Source: Pseudomonadota bacterium
GTDB lineage: Bacteria > Myxococcota_A > UBA796 > UBA9615
Direction of reading: 5' to 3'
Assembly (NCBI GenBank): GCA_024229515.1
Contig: JAAESI010000024.1
Location: 1 to 64,000, forward strand
DNA: 64,000 nt
Below are positions 15,625-24,774 of the stretch, piece by piece (positions within the stretch are counted from its first letter, which is position 1; each line of letters starts with the position of its first letter). Made by a program: the position numbers and the translations under genes. The notes under the pieces were generated by a model, which was not told the DNA's origin, searched no databases, and was given only the letters and a program-made list of their open reading frames with translations.

Positions 15625-17865
15625 TCAGGGCCGAGCCGCTGCGACCGAGTCCACGGCCGTCGGATCGGGGTCATGGGTGGTGACGGCAGCGGAGCCGACG
15701 AACGTGAACGAGCCGGTCCCGTCGCCGGCGTAGGTCACGACGTCGCGGTCAGCCGCGACAGCATCGTCGTACAGCAGGAGCACGACGTCCGCGCTGTCGT
15801 TGCCGTCGATGTCCGCGGCGTGCAGTTCAGCCCGCCCCCCGGCGTCGAACGCGAGCACGGCTGGCGCGAAGCCCCCGCCGCCGTCGCCGCTGAGGAGCCA
15901 CACGGCGCCGTCGTCGGCGCCCCCGACGAGCAGGTCGACGAAGCCGTCCCCGTCAAAGTCCGCGGCCGCGACGCTGTCGGCCGGCTCGTTGAGGACGGCG
16001 CCGAGCAGAGGCGTGCCGAAGGTCCCGTCGCCGAAGCCCGGGACGGTGGCGCAGATGGTGACCAACGAACCCGCCCCGCGGCCGCACTCGAAGGCGTCGA
16101 GGAAACCGTCGCCGTTGCCGTCGGCAAGGGTGCGGCTGAGGCTCCAGATCGCCACCGAGGACGGCAGCGTGAGCGCCCCCGCGTCCTGGGGGCCCCCCGG
16201 GAAGCCGTCGCCTGGCTCCTGCAGTGCGGTCATGAGGGTGCCGACGCCCGGGCCGCTGAAGCGCACCGACAGGAGATCGTCGTCGCCGTCGCCGTCGAGG
16301 TCGCCGGCCGCCCACACCCGGTCGTCCGTCGCCGTGCCCCACGGCACGATGGCCGGAGTCATCCCGCCCGAACAGGTCGTGACCCGGGCGGCGAGCGCAT
16401 CCTGGAGCGGATCGGCGGGATCGCGGTGCTGGATGACCATGTCGTCGGTCCCGTCCCCGGTGATGTCGGCGATCACCGCGGCGCGGTGGACCACCCCGAT
16501 GGGCTCCGTGGTGCCGTAGACGCCGTTAGTGAACGGGACGCCCGAGGGGTCCAGCCCCAGCAATTGGGTGGTCTGGGGATCGAGGCTGCTGCCGCCGCCG
16601 AACGCGGCCTGCGGCGGCACGAGGCTGGCGTCGGTCTCGTCGATCGCGTCGTTACAGTTGTCGTCGACGCCGTTGTCGCAGGCCTCCACCGTGGAGGGAC
16701 CGATGGTGTCGTCGGTGTCGTCGCAGTCGACGCAAGGATCGTCCCCGTCTCCGTCCCCGTCGGGGAGATCGGCGGTGTCGGCGGCGTCGATCAATCCGTC
16801 GCAGTCGTTGTCGAAGTCGTCGCAGACCTCGGCGGCGTCGGGGTGAATCAGGGCCGCGTCTGGGCCGGTCTCATCGCAGTCGCCCGCGCACGGGGCGAAG
16901 GTGTCTCCATCGCCGTCCAGTTCGTCGTCGTCCACGTCGGTGTCGCAGTCGTTGTCGAGGCCGTCGCACAGCTCCGGGGCGGCCAGGAAGACGGTGTTCG
17001 CGGCGTCGTCGCAGTCGCCCCCGCAGAGGCGCACGCCGTCGCCGTCGTCGTCCGCTTCGCCGGGATCGACCGCGCCAGCGCAGACCTGGTCGATGCCGTC
17101 GCAGAGCTCGACTGCGTGGGGGCCGATCGAGGCGTCGTCGTCGTCGCAGTCGCCGCCGCAGGTGGGGAGGCCGTCGCCATCGAGGTCAGCCTCAGCGTCG
17201 GGGACCTCGCCGTCGCAGTCGGTGTCGATCCCGTCGCAGCCCTCCTCGGCGCCCGGGAAGCGGAGGGGGTCTTCGGGGGCGCAGTCGCCGTCGCAGTCGG
17301 TGACGCCGTCGTCGTCCAGGTCGAGCCCTTCGTCGATGTCGGTGTCGCAGTCGTCGTCGAGGCCGTTGCAGGCCTCGGGGACCGACGGTCCGATGTCGGG
17401 GTTGGTGTCGTCGCAGTCGTCGGCGCAGGCGAGCGCACCGTCCCCGTCCGTGTCGCCCTCGTCCTCGAGCATCTCGCCATCGCAGTCGGTGTCGTGGCCG
17501 TCGCAGAGCTCCGGAAGGTCGGGGGAAGCGAGCGGGTTGTCGTCGTCGCAGTCGGTGCAGCCGTCGCTGCCGTCGAGGTCGGCGTCGCCGATGTCGGAGT
17601 CGGCGCCGTCGAGATCGCCGTCGCAGTCGTTGTCGATCCCGTCGCAGATCTCGGCGTGATCGGGGTGGGCGGCGGGGTCGCGGTCGTCGCAGTCGCCGTC
17701 GTCGGGGAGGAAGCCGTCGCCGTCCACGTCGATGAGGTCATCGGCGTAGAAGAGGGCGGGGTTGCAGGCGGTCAGGAGGAGGGCGCTCAGAAGCGCGCCG
17801 CAGAGACCTACCTTCTCACCACGCCGTGGTGAGGAATGAACGCGATCGAGCCCCGGCATCCTCAT
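15625..17865 (-). CDS. Lipoprotein with MopE-type metal-binding repeats and FG-GAP repeats
   Basis: 746 residues. Lipobox LLTAC (Cys34) marks a lipoprotein. Residues about 45-415 hold eight repeats of about 45 residues with the pattern D-x-D-G-D-G ... D-C-D-D ... P-E-x-C-D-G-x-D-N-D-C-D-G, the MopE-type putative metal-binding repeat. Residues about 460-735 hold five FG-GAP-like units (DLDGDGDDDLL, DFDGDGFVDLL), which bind calcium in a propeller. It is extremely acidic. The ATG overlaps the stop of the upstream barrel-like gene. It is likely surface exposed; the ligand is unknown. The gene ends the series that begins with the Tad genes. Confidence 0.88.
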   Translation of the reverse strand: MRMPGLDRVHSSPRRGEKVGLCGALLSALLLTACNPALFYADDLIDVDGDGFLPDDGDCDDRDPAAHPDHAEICDGIDNDCDGDLDGADSDIGDADLDGSDGCTDCDDDNPLASPDLPELCDGHDTDCDGEMLEDEGDTDGDGALACADDCDDTNPDIGPSVPEACNGLDDDCDTDIDEGLDLDDDGVTDCDGDCAPEDPLRFPGAEEGCDGIDTDCDGEVPDAEADLDGDGLPTCGGDCDDDDASIGPHAVELCDGIDQVCAGAVDPGEADDDGDGVRLCGGDCDDAANTVFLAAPELCDGLDNDCDTDVDDDELDGDGDTFAPCAGDCDETGPDAALIHPDAAEVCDDFDNDCDGLIDAADTADLPDGDGDGDDPCVDCDDTDDTIGPSTVEACDNGVDDNCNDAIDETDASLVPPQAAFGGGSSLDPQTTQLLGLDPSGVPFTNGVYGTTEPIGVVHRAAVIADITGDGTDDMVIQHRDPADPLQDALAARVTTCSGGMTPAIVPWGTATDDRVWAAGDLDGDGDDDLLSVRFSGPGVGTLMTALQEPGDGFPGGPQDAGALTLPSSVAIWSLSRTLADGNGDGFLDAFECGRGAGSLVTICATVPGFGDGTFGTPLLGAVLNEPADSVAAADFDGDGFVDLLVGGADDGAVWLLSGDGGGGFAPAVLAFDAGGRAELHAADIDGNDSADVVLLLYDDAVAADRDVVTYAGDGTGSFTFVGSAAVTTHDPDPTAVDSVAAARP
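16620..17760. repeat. Tandem coding repeats of the MopE-like domain
   Basis: The DNA shows a recurring GTCGTCGCAGTCG-like word every 100-150 bases, encoding the D-C-D-D cores on the minus strand. Copies differ in spacers and third positions, so they are old, diverged domain duplications and not a recent satellite. Confidence 0.7.
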
Positions 17866-19082
17866 CGCGCCTCCCCAAACCGAAGCCCCACGTCGAGGCC
17901 TCCGCCAAGGCTGAGGTGCGGTCGGGGATCGGCGGAAGCGCTCTCCCCGAGGGGTCGCGTCTCGCGCGCGGCGAACCGGAACGTGATCTCCGGGGTAACG
18001 CCCACACCGGCGGCCGACTCCGTCGTCGGGAACACGAGGCGCACTTCCAGATCTGAGCCGAGCACGAAGTAATCGTAGGGCCCCGCGTAGCCGTTCGGCA
18101 GGCCCACATCCAACGGACGGGTGTAGCCGAGCTCCAACACCGCCCAGGGGGCCAGGAGCAGCCGACCGATCGGGATGAGGCCGCCCACGCCACCCGAGAA
18201 GAAGAAGCGAGGCGCCGCGGGGGCGGGCGAGGGGCTCGTGATCCGCTCCGCGCGGGAGACCGCCACGCCACCGCCGAGCCGAAACCCGAACGCCGTGGGG
18301 AAGTGCCCTTCCATGCCGAGGAGCAGGCGCCCGCCGCCGGTGGCGTTGCCTTGCTGCGACAGCGCCATGCCGCCGATCCGAAGGAGGAAAGAAGGGTGCA
18401 GCTCGGGAGCCGGAGCCGGGGCCGCTCCTCCTCCACCACCGGAGCCGTTGCGCTCGCCGTAGACCCCTCCCCCGGCCGCGCCCACGCCGCCCCGCAAATC
18501 CATGCGGGCGGTGCTCTCGGCCCGAACCTCGACCAGCAGGCCGCCGACCCGGTACGTGCCCACGGGGAGCCAGATGGAGGTCGACCCCCCCCTGACCGGC
18601 TTCTCCAGGCTGGCGATCGCCTTGCTGTAGGCCCGCTTCAGCGGCGGATCGAGGATGGGCACAGCGGGTTCCGGCACCGACGCCCCGTCCGAGCCCGCGC
18701 CGATGACCAGCACCTTGCCGAAGCGGGTCGTGAGGAACTCGTACAGCTCCGCCACGTCCGCCGGCAGGGAGCCCGACGTCAGCGCCTTGGCCGTCTTGAT
18801 CGCCTCCACCGCGACGCCGACCTCACCCAGCAGGTAGGCGGATTCGGCGAGCAGGCCGTGCACCTCGGGATCGCTGCGCCCCGACGCCATCTCGGCGGCG
18901 GCTTCGAACTCAGCGTGGGCCTGGGAGTTCATGCCCTGCTCGAGGAAGAACTTCCCCTGGGCGATGCGGTGGGAGTAGGAGGTCTCGGGTTCGTCACCAG
19001 CGAGGCTCAGCCCGGGGGCTGCCAGCAGCGAGACGGCCAGAAGGCACGCGCGGAAGCTAGAATCGCAGGGAGATGCCCACAT
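17862..19082 (-). CDS. Exported TPR plus beta-barrel-like protein (paralog A)
   Basis: 406 residues: signal peptide (about 1-29), an alpha-helical TPR-like region (about 38-115), a conserved beta unit with IWLPVGTYRVGGLLVEV, a Gly-rich linker, and a C-terminal half of alternating glycine and hydrophobic strands of outer-membrane barrel type. It shares this layout with the next upstream gene, whose matching motif is LWLPPGSYTFDGFPFDV, so the two look like a diverged tandem duplication. It overlaps that gene by 26 bases. It may be an outer-membrane partner of the Tad system, an inference from position. Confidence 0.65.
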   Translation of the reverse strand: MWASPCDSSFRACLLAVSLLAAPGLSLAGDEPETSYSHRIAQGKFFLEQGMNSQAHAEFEAAAEMASGRSDPEVHGLLAESAYLLGEVGVAVEAIKTAKALTSGSLPADVAELYEFLTTRFGKVLVIGAGSDGASVPEPAVPILDPPLKRAYSKAIASLEKPVRGGSTSIWLPVGTYRVGGLLVEVRAESTARMDLRGGVGAAGGGVYGERNGSGGGGGAAPAPAPELHPSFLLRIGGMALSQQGNATGGGRLLLGMEGHFPTAFGFRLGGGVAVSRAERITSPSPAPAAPRFFFSGGVGGLIPIGRLLLAPWAVLELGYTRPLDVGLPNGYAGPYDYFVLGSDLEVRLVFPTTESAAGVGVTPEITFRFAARETRPLGESASADPRPHLSLGGGLDVGLRFGEAR

Positions 19083-20304
19083 CGAGGCCTCCCTTCAGCG
19101 CGACGAAGCGCCAGCGCTCCAGCTTCACGATGACCATGTCCAGGTCTCCCCCGAACGCCTGGCCGGGGACCGCCATCACGCCGCCGGCGAGCGCTTCGCC
19201 GAACACGCCGATCCGGATGCCCACGCGACCGAGCTTGGTGCGGGGGAGAATCAGGAGATCGAGGCCCGCCTGCCCGCCCGCGGCGAGGGAGCCGACCCGG
19301 CACTCGCCGTCGTAGACGAACGCGTCGGCGCTCGCTTCGGCGCGGCAGCCGACCAGCATCGCCCCGAGGGTGCCTCCGACGAAGCCCGCGTGGGGCGTGA
19401 GCCGCAACGCGGGGGCCGGCGCCAGATCGAGGCCGACGTCCAGCTGCCCGAGGATGTGGAGGGCCGAACCTGCTCGATCGTCCGCGTCGGTCGAGGTCGC
19501 CGTGGGGGTCCCGCCGAAGCGTCCCCTTCCCTCGATCCGCACCGGGCCGAAGCGACGGCCGAGGCGCACCTGCATGCCGAACCCCATCGGTCCGAGGCCG
19601 AGGCCTCCGCCGGGAGCGCCGCCCATGCCCAGCTGCACGTCCGCGCCCACGCTCCAGGGCCCGCCCTCGGGGGACAGGGGCCCTGCGTCCGCGCCGCGGA
19701 ACGCCGCCGACCGCCAGGGCACGAGCTTGGGGGGGAGCGAGACCACGATCTCGGAGCCTGCCTCCACGTCGAAGGGGAAGCCGTCGAAGGTGTACGAACC
19801 CGGGGGGAGCCAGAGCAGATCGGTGTCGAAGCCGCCTTCGGCCGCCCGCTCCGCCACCGTCGCGACGTGCGCCTTCAGCGCGGGGTCGATGAGCAGCCCG
19901 GTGTGCACCAGCACGCCCGCCACGGTGGGGAGCTCGCGGCCCTCGGCCGGCTCCAACAGCACCGCCCCGAAGGTCCCGCGCAGCCGCTGCCACTCACGCT
20001 TCGCGACGGCCGCTTCTTCCCCCGGCAGATCCAACGCCGAGGCCCACGCGTCGATCGCGATCCCGATCCGTCCCGCTCGCTCCGCGGACGTGGCGAGCTT
20101 GCGCCAGCACTCGAAGTCCGCGCCTCCCTCGGGCGTGGCGCACGCGTCGCTGAACGCGACCGTGGCTTCATCGAATTTGCCGTAGTCGAAGAGGAGCTGC
20201 CCCTGGCGGGACAGGAACTCGTAGCTGGCCTCGTCATCTGCCGCGAAGGCCGACGGAGTCGATGCGACCGCGAGGAGCGCCAGCGCGAGGACGGCTGCGC
20301 GCAC
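19057..20304 (-). CDS. Exported TPR plus beta-barrel-like protein (paralog B)
   Basis: 415 residues: a signal peptide cut after AFA (about 21), two or three TPR-like helices (FDYGKFDEATVAFSDAC, about 38-54), a short beta unit (LWLPPGSYTFDGF), then long glycine-rich amphipathic strands ending in V-G-I-S-L-R-F, a classical barrel terminus. The start is GTG. It lies 7 bases after the second cpaF-like ATPase. Paralog A follows with the same layout. No named family is recognised. Confidence 0.65.
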   Translation of the reverse strand: MRAAVLALALLAVASTPSAFAADDEASYEFLSRQGQLLFDYGKFDEATVAFSDACATPEGGADFECWRKLATSAERAGRIGIAIDAWASALDLPGEEAAVAKREWQRLRGTFGAVLLEPAEGRELPTVAGVLVHTGLLIDPALKAHVATVAERAAEGGFDTDLLWLPPGSYTFDGFPFDVEAGSEIVVSLPPKLVPWRSAAFRGADAGPLSPEGGPWSVGADVQLGMGGAPGGGLGLGPMGFGMQVRLGRRFGPVRIEGRGRFGGTPTATSTDADDRAGSALHILGQLDVGLDLAPAPALRLTPHAGFVGGTLGAMLVGCRAEASADAFVYDGECRVGSLAAGGQAGLDLLILPRTKLGRVGIRIGVFGEALAGGVMAVPGQAFGGDLDMVIVKLERWRFVALKGGLDVGISLRF

Positions 20305-20311
20305 CGGCGGG

Positions 20312-21469
20312 TTATCCGGGCGTCCGGCTGGCGCGGCGACGCTCTCGCTCGGCCTTGCGGGCGCGGGCGGCGTCGACCATCTCCTTGGGGAACCGGAGCC
20401 CCGCGACCTTGATCTGCTCGGCGAAGGTGGGGAGCAGGCCGGTCGGCTTGAGCTCTCCCTGGATCTTTCCGTCCGCGTCCTTGCCGATGGTCTTGAACGT
20501 GAACAGGTCGCGCAGTTGGTAGCGGCCGTCGGCGTCCAGATCGAGCACCTCGGAGATGTGCGTGATCCGGCGCGAGCCGTCGGTGAACCGGCTGATCTGA
20601 ACGACCAGATCCAGCGCCATCGCCAGCTGGTTCCGCAGCGCGTGCAGCGGCATCTCGATGTTGCCCATCATCGACAGGGTCTCGAGGCGCGCCAGCGTCT
20701 CCCGCGGGGTCGCGGCGTGACACGTCGACATCGAGCCTTTGTGGCCCGAGACCATGGCCTGGATCATGTCCAGCGCCTCGCCGCCGCGGACCTCGCCGAT
20801 GATCACCCGGTCGGGGCGCATCCGCATCGCCGACCGGAACAGGTCCCGGATGTCGATCTCCCCCCGTCCGTGACGGTCCGGAGGCCGCGTCTCGTAGTTC
20901 AGCAGATGAGGCTGCTGCATCTGCAACTCGGTGCTGTCTTCGATCACGATGATGCGCTGATCGCTGGGGACCATCGAGGACAGCACGTTCAGCAGGGACG
21001 TCTTGCCCGAGCCGGTGCCGCCCGCGACGATCATGTTCATCTCGGTCTCGACGCACGCGGCGAGGAAGTCCGCCGCGGGCTGGGTGATCGTCCCGAACCC
21101 CTTGAGCTTCTCGATCGTCAGCGCCTCGCGGAAGAACTTCCGGATGGAAATGCAGATCCCCTTGCGGCTGACGGGCGGGAGCGTGATGTGCACCCGCGAG
21201 CCGCCCGGCAGGCGGGCATCCAGCAGCGGATGCTCCCAGTCCAGCTGGCGGCCGACGTACTGGGCGATGTTCTTGGCCAACGCGAAGACCTGGTCCTCGT
21301 GCTCGAACGCCGCGTCGGTGAGTTCGAGCTTGCCCCCGCGCTCCACGTAGACCTCGCCAGGGCCGTTCACCATCACCTCGGTGACCGTCGCATCCTCGAG
21401 GAAGTGGGCGACGGGCTGAAGGTAGATGCCGAGGGTCTGCGAGAAGACGGTCTCGAGGGTGGCGCTCAT
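20312..21469 (-). CDS. Second CpaF/TadA-type secretion ATPase
   Basis: 385 residues of the type II/IV secretion ATPase family. It has an N-terminal domain with VMVNGPGEVYVERGGK, Walker A GGTGSGKTS (near 148), an Asp-box-like IVIEDSTELQ, Walker B RPDRVIIGEVRGGEA and the His-box STCHA. It lacks the FHA and Gln-rich N-terminus of the other cpaF in this locus. Such hexamers power pilus assembly or retraction. Two ATPases in one Tad locus is unusual and could mean separate extension and retraction motors or a second machine. It follows the FHA/Pro-rich gene. Confidence 0.9.
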   Translation of the reverse strand: MSATLETVFSQTLGIYLQPVAHFLEDATVTEVMVNGPGEVYVERGGKLELTDAAFEHEDQVFALAKNIAQYVGRQLDWEHPLLDARLPGGSRVHITLPPVSRKGICISIRKFFREALTIEKLKGFGTITQPAADFLAACVETEMNMIVAGGTGSGKTSLLNVLSSMVPSDQRIIVIEDSTELQMQQPHLLNYETRPPDRHGRGEIDIRDLFRSAMRMRPDRVIIGEVRGGEALDMIQAMVSGHKGSMSTCHAATPRETLARLETLSMMGNIEMPLHALRNQLAMALDLVVQISRFTDGSRRITHISEVLDLDADGRYQLRDLFTFKTIGKDADGKIQGELKPTGLLPTFAEQIKVAGLRFPKEMVDAARARKAERERRRASRTPG

Positions 21470-21494
21470 GGACTCCGCTCTGCGTTGCTGCTGA

Positions 21495-23000
21495 CTACTT
21501 GCGGTTCTCCCAGCGGTGCTTCTTGCCCCCGCCGCTCATCAGATCCCGCACCTTGCGGAGGCGCTCACGCGCGTAGCTGTTCCGCTCGTCGTTCTTGTCC
21601 GGCACCAGGCGGGTGATGCGCTCCAGCTCGGCCTCGGCGCGACCGTAGTCCGCGGACTGGTAGAAGCGGACGTAGTTCCACTTCGTGTCCATCCACTTCT
21701 CTTGCAGGAGCGCTTCGGCCTCCTGATGCTTCGGCTCCAGGTCGGCGGTCCAGATCGGCCACGACGCCGGGTCCACCAGCGCCAGTTCGGCCTTGGACTT
21801 CTTGAAGCTGTTGATCGCGATGCTCAGGTTCTCGTCCGCGATCCGGTGCTGGCGAAGGTACGTCTCGCCCGTGCGGAAGTTCCCCTCCGCGTCCCGGGTG
21901 ATCTCCTCGTCCGTGCGATCGCCCCGCAGCATCGTCGGCAGCTGCTCGGCGATCGGCACCTCTTCGGCCGCGGGCTGGTTCGTCCCCTTGGTGGGGGGCG
22001 CCTCGGTGCTGTCGATGATCTTGCTCGTGATGGTCAGCAGCAGCATCACCACCGCGAGGCCGACAACCACGTTGCGGATCAACTGGATGTTCACGCCGTC
22101 GGGGCGTCCGCCCTTGCCGCCCTTGCGCCGCTTGCGCTGACGCTGCGACACGAGGCCCGGAGGCTGCTGCATCCCGGGACCGCCCGGCATCGGGGGAGGC
22201 ATCGACGGCATGCCCGGAGGGGCTCCAACCATTCCCGGAGGCGCACCCGGCATGCCCGGCATCGGCGGCGGGCCCGGCGGCATGCCCTGCGGCATGCCCG
22301 GCATCGGAGATCGACCCGGGGGATGTCCGCCGGGGCCGATCGAAGGGGGTGGAACCGGCGGCGCGGACGCCAGCGATGCGTGCAGGCCGGTGCCCATGCC
22401 GACACCCATCGACGGCATCGAGGGCGGGGCCTGCGGAGGCGGCGGGCCCGGAGGCGACGCGGCCACGGGCGGGGCCCTGTAGCTCAGCTGAGGCGGAGCG
22501 GCGTTGAACTGCTGCGTCGCCGATCCCGGGGGGGGCGGCGGGTAGGCGGCCGCGGGTCCCGGTGGGGGGCCCGGAGGCGGAGCCGGCGGCTGGTAGGCGG
22601 CCTGCGGCTGCGGGGGCGGCGGTCCACCTCCCGGGGGAGCCTGGCCCGGCTTGTAGGCGACGGTCTTGTCGGGATCCGCGGTCGGCTCTCCGTGCGCGCC
22701 GACGCGGGGAAGACGCACGCGCAAGGCGACATCGCAGAAGGTGACCAGGTCCCCGTCCTGCACGTAGACCCGGTCGATCGGCCGATCGTTGAGGTACGTG
22801 ACGTTGACCGAACCGAGGTTCTCCAGCACCAGTTGGTCGCCTTGGCGGGACAGCTCACACTGCTGCCGGCTGACATGGGGGGACGCCACCTGCATCTGGC
22901 ACTGGGACCCGCGCCCCACCAGGATCTGGTCCTTGTCGAACTCGAACGTCTCTCCGACGTTCGGTCCCGCGAGGATCTCGATGACGACCTTCTGACCCAT
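21495..23000 (-). CDS. FHA-domain protein with a Pro/Gly-rich linker, membrane helix and helical C-terminus
   Basis: 501 residues. Residues 1-98 are an FHA domain (ILVGRGSQCQ, HVSRQQCELS, NVTYLND), a phospho-Thr reader. Residues about 110-305 are Pro/Gly/Met low complexity. One membrane helix follows (NVVVGLAVVMLLLTI, about 322-337) and then a TPR-like region outside (about 380-490). It lies between tadC and the second cpaF, so it is probably a signalling or scaffold part of the Tad machine. The FHA strand motif is less canonical than in the FHA-CpaF protein. Confidence 0.8.
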   Translation of the reverse strand: MGQKVVIEILAGPNVGETFEFDKDQILVGRGSQCQMQVASPHVSRQQCELSRQGDQLVLENLGSVNVTYLNDRPIDRVYVQDGDLVTFCDVALRVRLPRVGAHGEPTADPDKTVAYKPGQAPPGGGPPPPQPQAAYQPPAPPPGPPPGPAAAYPPPPPGSATQQFNAAPPQLSYRAPPVAASPPGPPPPQAPPSMPSMGVGMGTGLHASLASAPPVPPPSIGPGGHPPGRSPMPGMPQGMPPGPPPMPGMPGAPPGMVGAPPGMPSMPPPMPGGPGMQQPPGLVSQRQRKRRKGGKGGRPDGVNIQLIRNVVVGLAVVMLLLTITSKIIDSTEAPPTKGTNQPAAEEVPIAEQLPTMLRGDRTDEEITRDAEGNFRTGETYLRQHRIADENLSIAINSFKKSKAELALVDPASWPIWTADLEPKHQEAEALLQEKWMDTKWNYVRFYQSADYGRAEAELERITRLVPDKNDERNSYARERLRKVRDLMSGGGKKHRWENRK

Positions 23001-23003
23001 GAC

Positions 23004-23918
23004 CTAGAAAAGCTCTCCTCGAACCGCCTTGATGATGATCGCACCAAACAGCGTCAACATCACGGCTCCGACAATGAACAGCAGAGGCATGATCATCTTG
23101 ACCGGCGCCTCCCCTGCTAGCTTCTCAGCCCGTTGCGATCTCTTCAAGCGGATCGCACCAGCCTGGATGCGCAGGATGTTCGTTAGCGGCGTTCCCATCT
23201 GCTCTGCCTGGACGACAGAACTCACCAGACCCGTGATGTAGTCCGAAGGAACGCGGTCCTTCAAACCCAACAACGCTTCCCTTCTTGTCGTCCCCATCTT
23301 CACTTCCTGAAGCACGTATCGCATCTCTTCGACCAACGGGCTCTGCGTCGAGTCCTTGGTGACGATGCGCTCCAGGCTGGAGTTGAAGTCGAGGCCGGCA
23401 CCGACGCTCAGGGCGAGCACGTCCAGCATGTAGGGGAGGTCGCGGTTGATCTGGGTCAGCCGCTGCATCACCTGTTCGTCCAGGTACATGATCGGGAAGT
23501 AGGCCCCGAACATCCCCGCCACGAAGCACAGCGGCAGGCGCGCTTCCCCGGTGACGGACTGCATGAAGAAGAAGCACAGGAAGAAGAAGAAGAGCATCGA
23601 GACGACGCAGAACGCCATGAACTCGTCGCCCGTGAAGCCGCCCAGGTGGCCCGCTCGCGCCAGCCGCACCGACAGCCCGTTGCGCACCTTGCTGATCGGC
23701 ATCTTCTCCGACCAGTAGGCGAACACCATCAGCACCTTGTTGAGGATCCGGTACAGCGGCGAGTTGCGGATCAGCTGGTTCCGCTTGTTCATCAGGTAGC
23801 CGCGCTCGGGCACCGGCCCCTTGTAGGTCTCGTCGGGGAAGAAGCCGACGCCGAACATCATGGCGGCTACCACGGTCAGCAGGATCGACAGCATCGCGAA
23901 GACCTGGGAGGCGGGCAT
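23004..23918 (-). CDS. tadC: Tad platform protein TadC (type II secretion F domain)
   Basis: 304 residues from the ATG at 23918, two bases after the tadB stop; the longer frame up to 24020 lies inside tadB. It has an N-terminal membrane helix, two central helices (FCVVSMLFFFFLCFFF) and the T2SSF helical domain (LPYMLDVLALSVGAGLDF, about 180-198) with a final membrane helix. TadB and TadC form the inner-membrane platform on which the ATPase works. Confidence 0.92.
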   Translation of the reverse strand: MPASQVFAMLSILLTVVAAMMFGVGFFPDETYKGPVPERGYLMNKRNQLIRNSPLYRILNKVLMVFAYWSEKMPISKVRNGLSVRLARAGHLGGFTGDEFMAFCVVSMLFFFFLCFFFMQSVTGEARLPLCFVAGMFGAYFPIMYLDEQVMQRLTQINRDLPYMLDVLALSVGAGLDFNSSLERIVTKDSTQSPLVEEMRYVLQEVKMGTTRREALLGLKDRVPSDYITGLVSSVVQAEQMGTPLTNILRIQAGAIRLKRSQRAEKLAGEAPVKMIMPLLFIVGAVMLTLFGAIIIKAVRGELF

Positions 23919-23920
23919 CG

Positions 23921-24772
23921 CTAGACGTCCACCGTGAGGATCTTGCGGATCATGAAGACGCCGACGATCTCCATCACGGCGATGAAGAAGAGGACGATCC
24001 AGCCGATCGGGTCTTCCCACAGCGGCGCGATCATCTTCGGGTCGACCTTGTAGATGAGGAAGCCCATCAGCGGCGGCAGGCCGCCCAGGACCAGCGCCTG
24101 GAGCTTGCCCTGCGCGGTCATGGTCTGGATCTTCGCCTCGAGCCGGGAGATCTCCCGGATGGCGGTGGCGGTGTCCTCGAACACCTGCGGCAGGTTGCCG
24201 CCCGCGATGCGAGCGACCTGGATGGACGTGATGACCAGGTCAAGATTCTTGCTCATCACTCGCTCGGACATGTTCGTCATCGCCTCATCGAGCGTCAGGC
24301 CGAGGCGGTGCTCCTTGAGCAGCAGCCCGAACTCCTCGCTGATCGGCGGGGCGGTGTTGTCCACGAGGATGCCCATCGACTGCGGCAGTGTGAGGCCGGC
24401 GCGCAGGGAGTTGGACATGGAGATGAGGGCGTCGGGGATCTGCTCCTCGATCGTCTCCCGGCGCTGGCGGCGAGCCCGCTTCAGGGACGTCCACGGGAGC
24501 ATGTATCCGAGGATGGCGAAGAGGAGCCCGTTGATGATTCCGATGGCCGAGCTGACCAGGAACACCACGAGGCCCAGCACCAGCATGTGCGTGTAGAAGA
24601 ACCGCTTGGGGCTCGTGCGCGAGTAGATGGCGTCCAGCGCCAGGTGCACCCGCTCCAGGTACCACCGCTCGAACCGCTTCCACGCCTTGATCGCCTCGGG
24701 CCCGTTGAACCACGAGATCAGGAACACGATGGCCGCGATCGCGAGGGTGAACAGGGCGAGGGTGGATGACAT
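23921..24772 (-). CDS. tadB: Tad platform protein TadB (type II secretion F domain)
   Basis: 283 residues with N-terminal membrane helices, a T2SSF domain (IPDALISMSNSLRAGLTLPQS, about 115-135, and VARIAGGNLPQVFEDTA, about 192-208) and C-terminal helices. It pairs with TadC downstream. It starts 2 bases after the FHA-cpaF stop, in the conserved order cpaF-tadB-tadC. Confidence 0.93.
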   Translation of the reverse strand: MSSTLALFTLAIAAIVFLISWFNGPEAIKAWKRFERWYLERVHLALDAIYSRTSPKRFFYTHMLVLGLVVFLVSSAIGIINGLLFAILGYMLPWTSLKRARRQRRETIEEQIPDALISMSNSLRAGLTLPQSMGILVDNTAPPISEEFGLLLKEHRLGLTLDEAMTNMSERVMSKNLDLVITSIQVARIAGGNLPQVFEDTATAIREISRLEAKIQTMTAQGKLQALVLGGLPPLMGFLIYKVDPKMIAPLWEDPIGWIVLFFIAVMEIVGVFMIRKILTVDV

Positions 24773-24774
24773 GG

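Noticed and set aside
16620..17760. Regularly spaced GTCGTCGCAGTCG words, as a possible CRISPR or satellite
   Set aside because: They lie in frame within MopE-like protein repeats, with variable spacing and diverged third positions; no leader or cas gene is present.
15673..17832. 719-codon plus-strand frame, very Val-rich
   Set aside because: It mirrors the MopE/FG-GAP gene; its V-V-V repeats are the complement of D-C-D-D codons.
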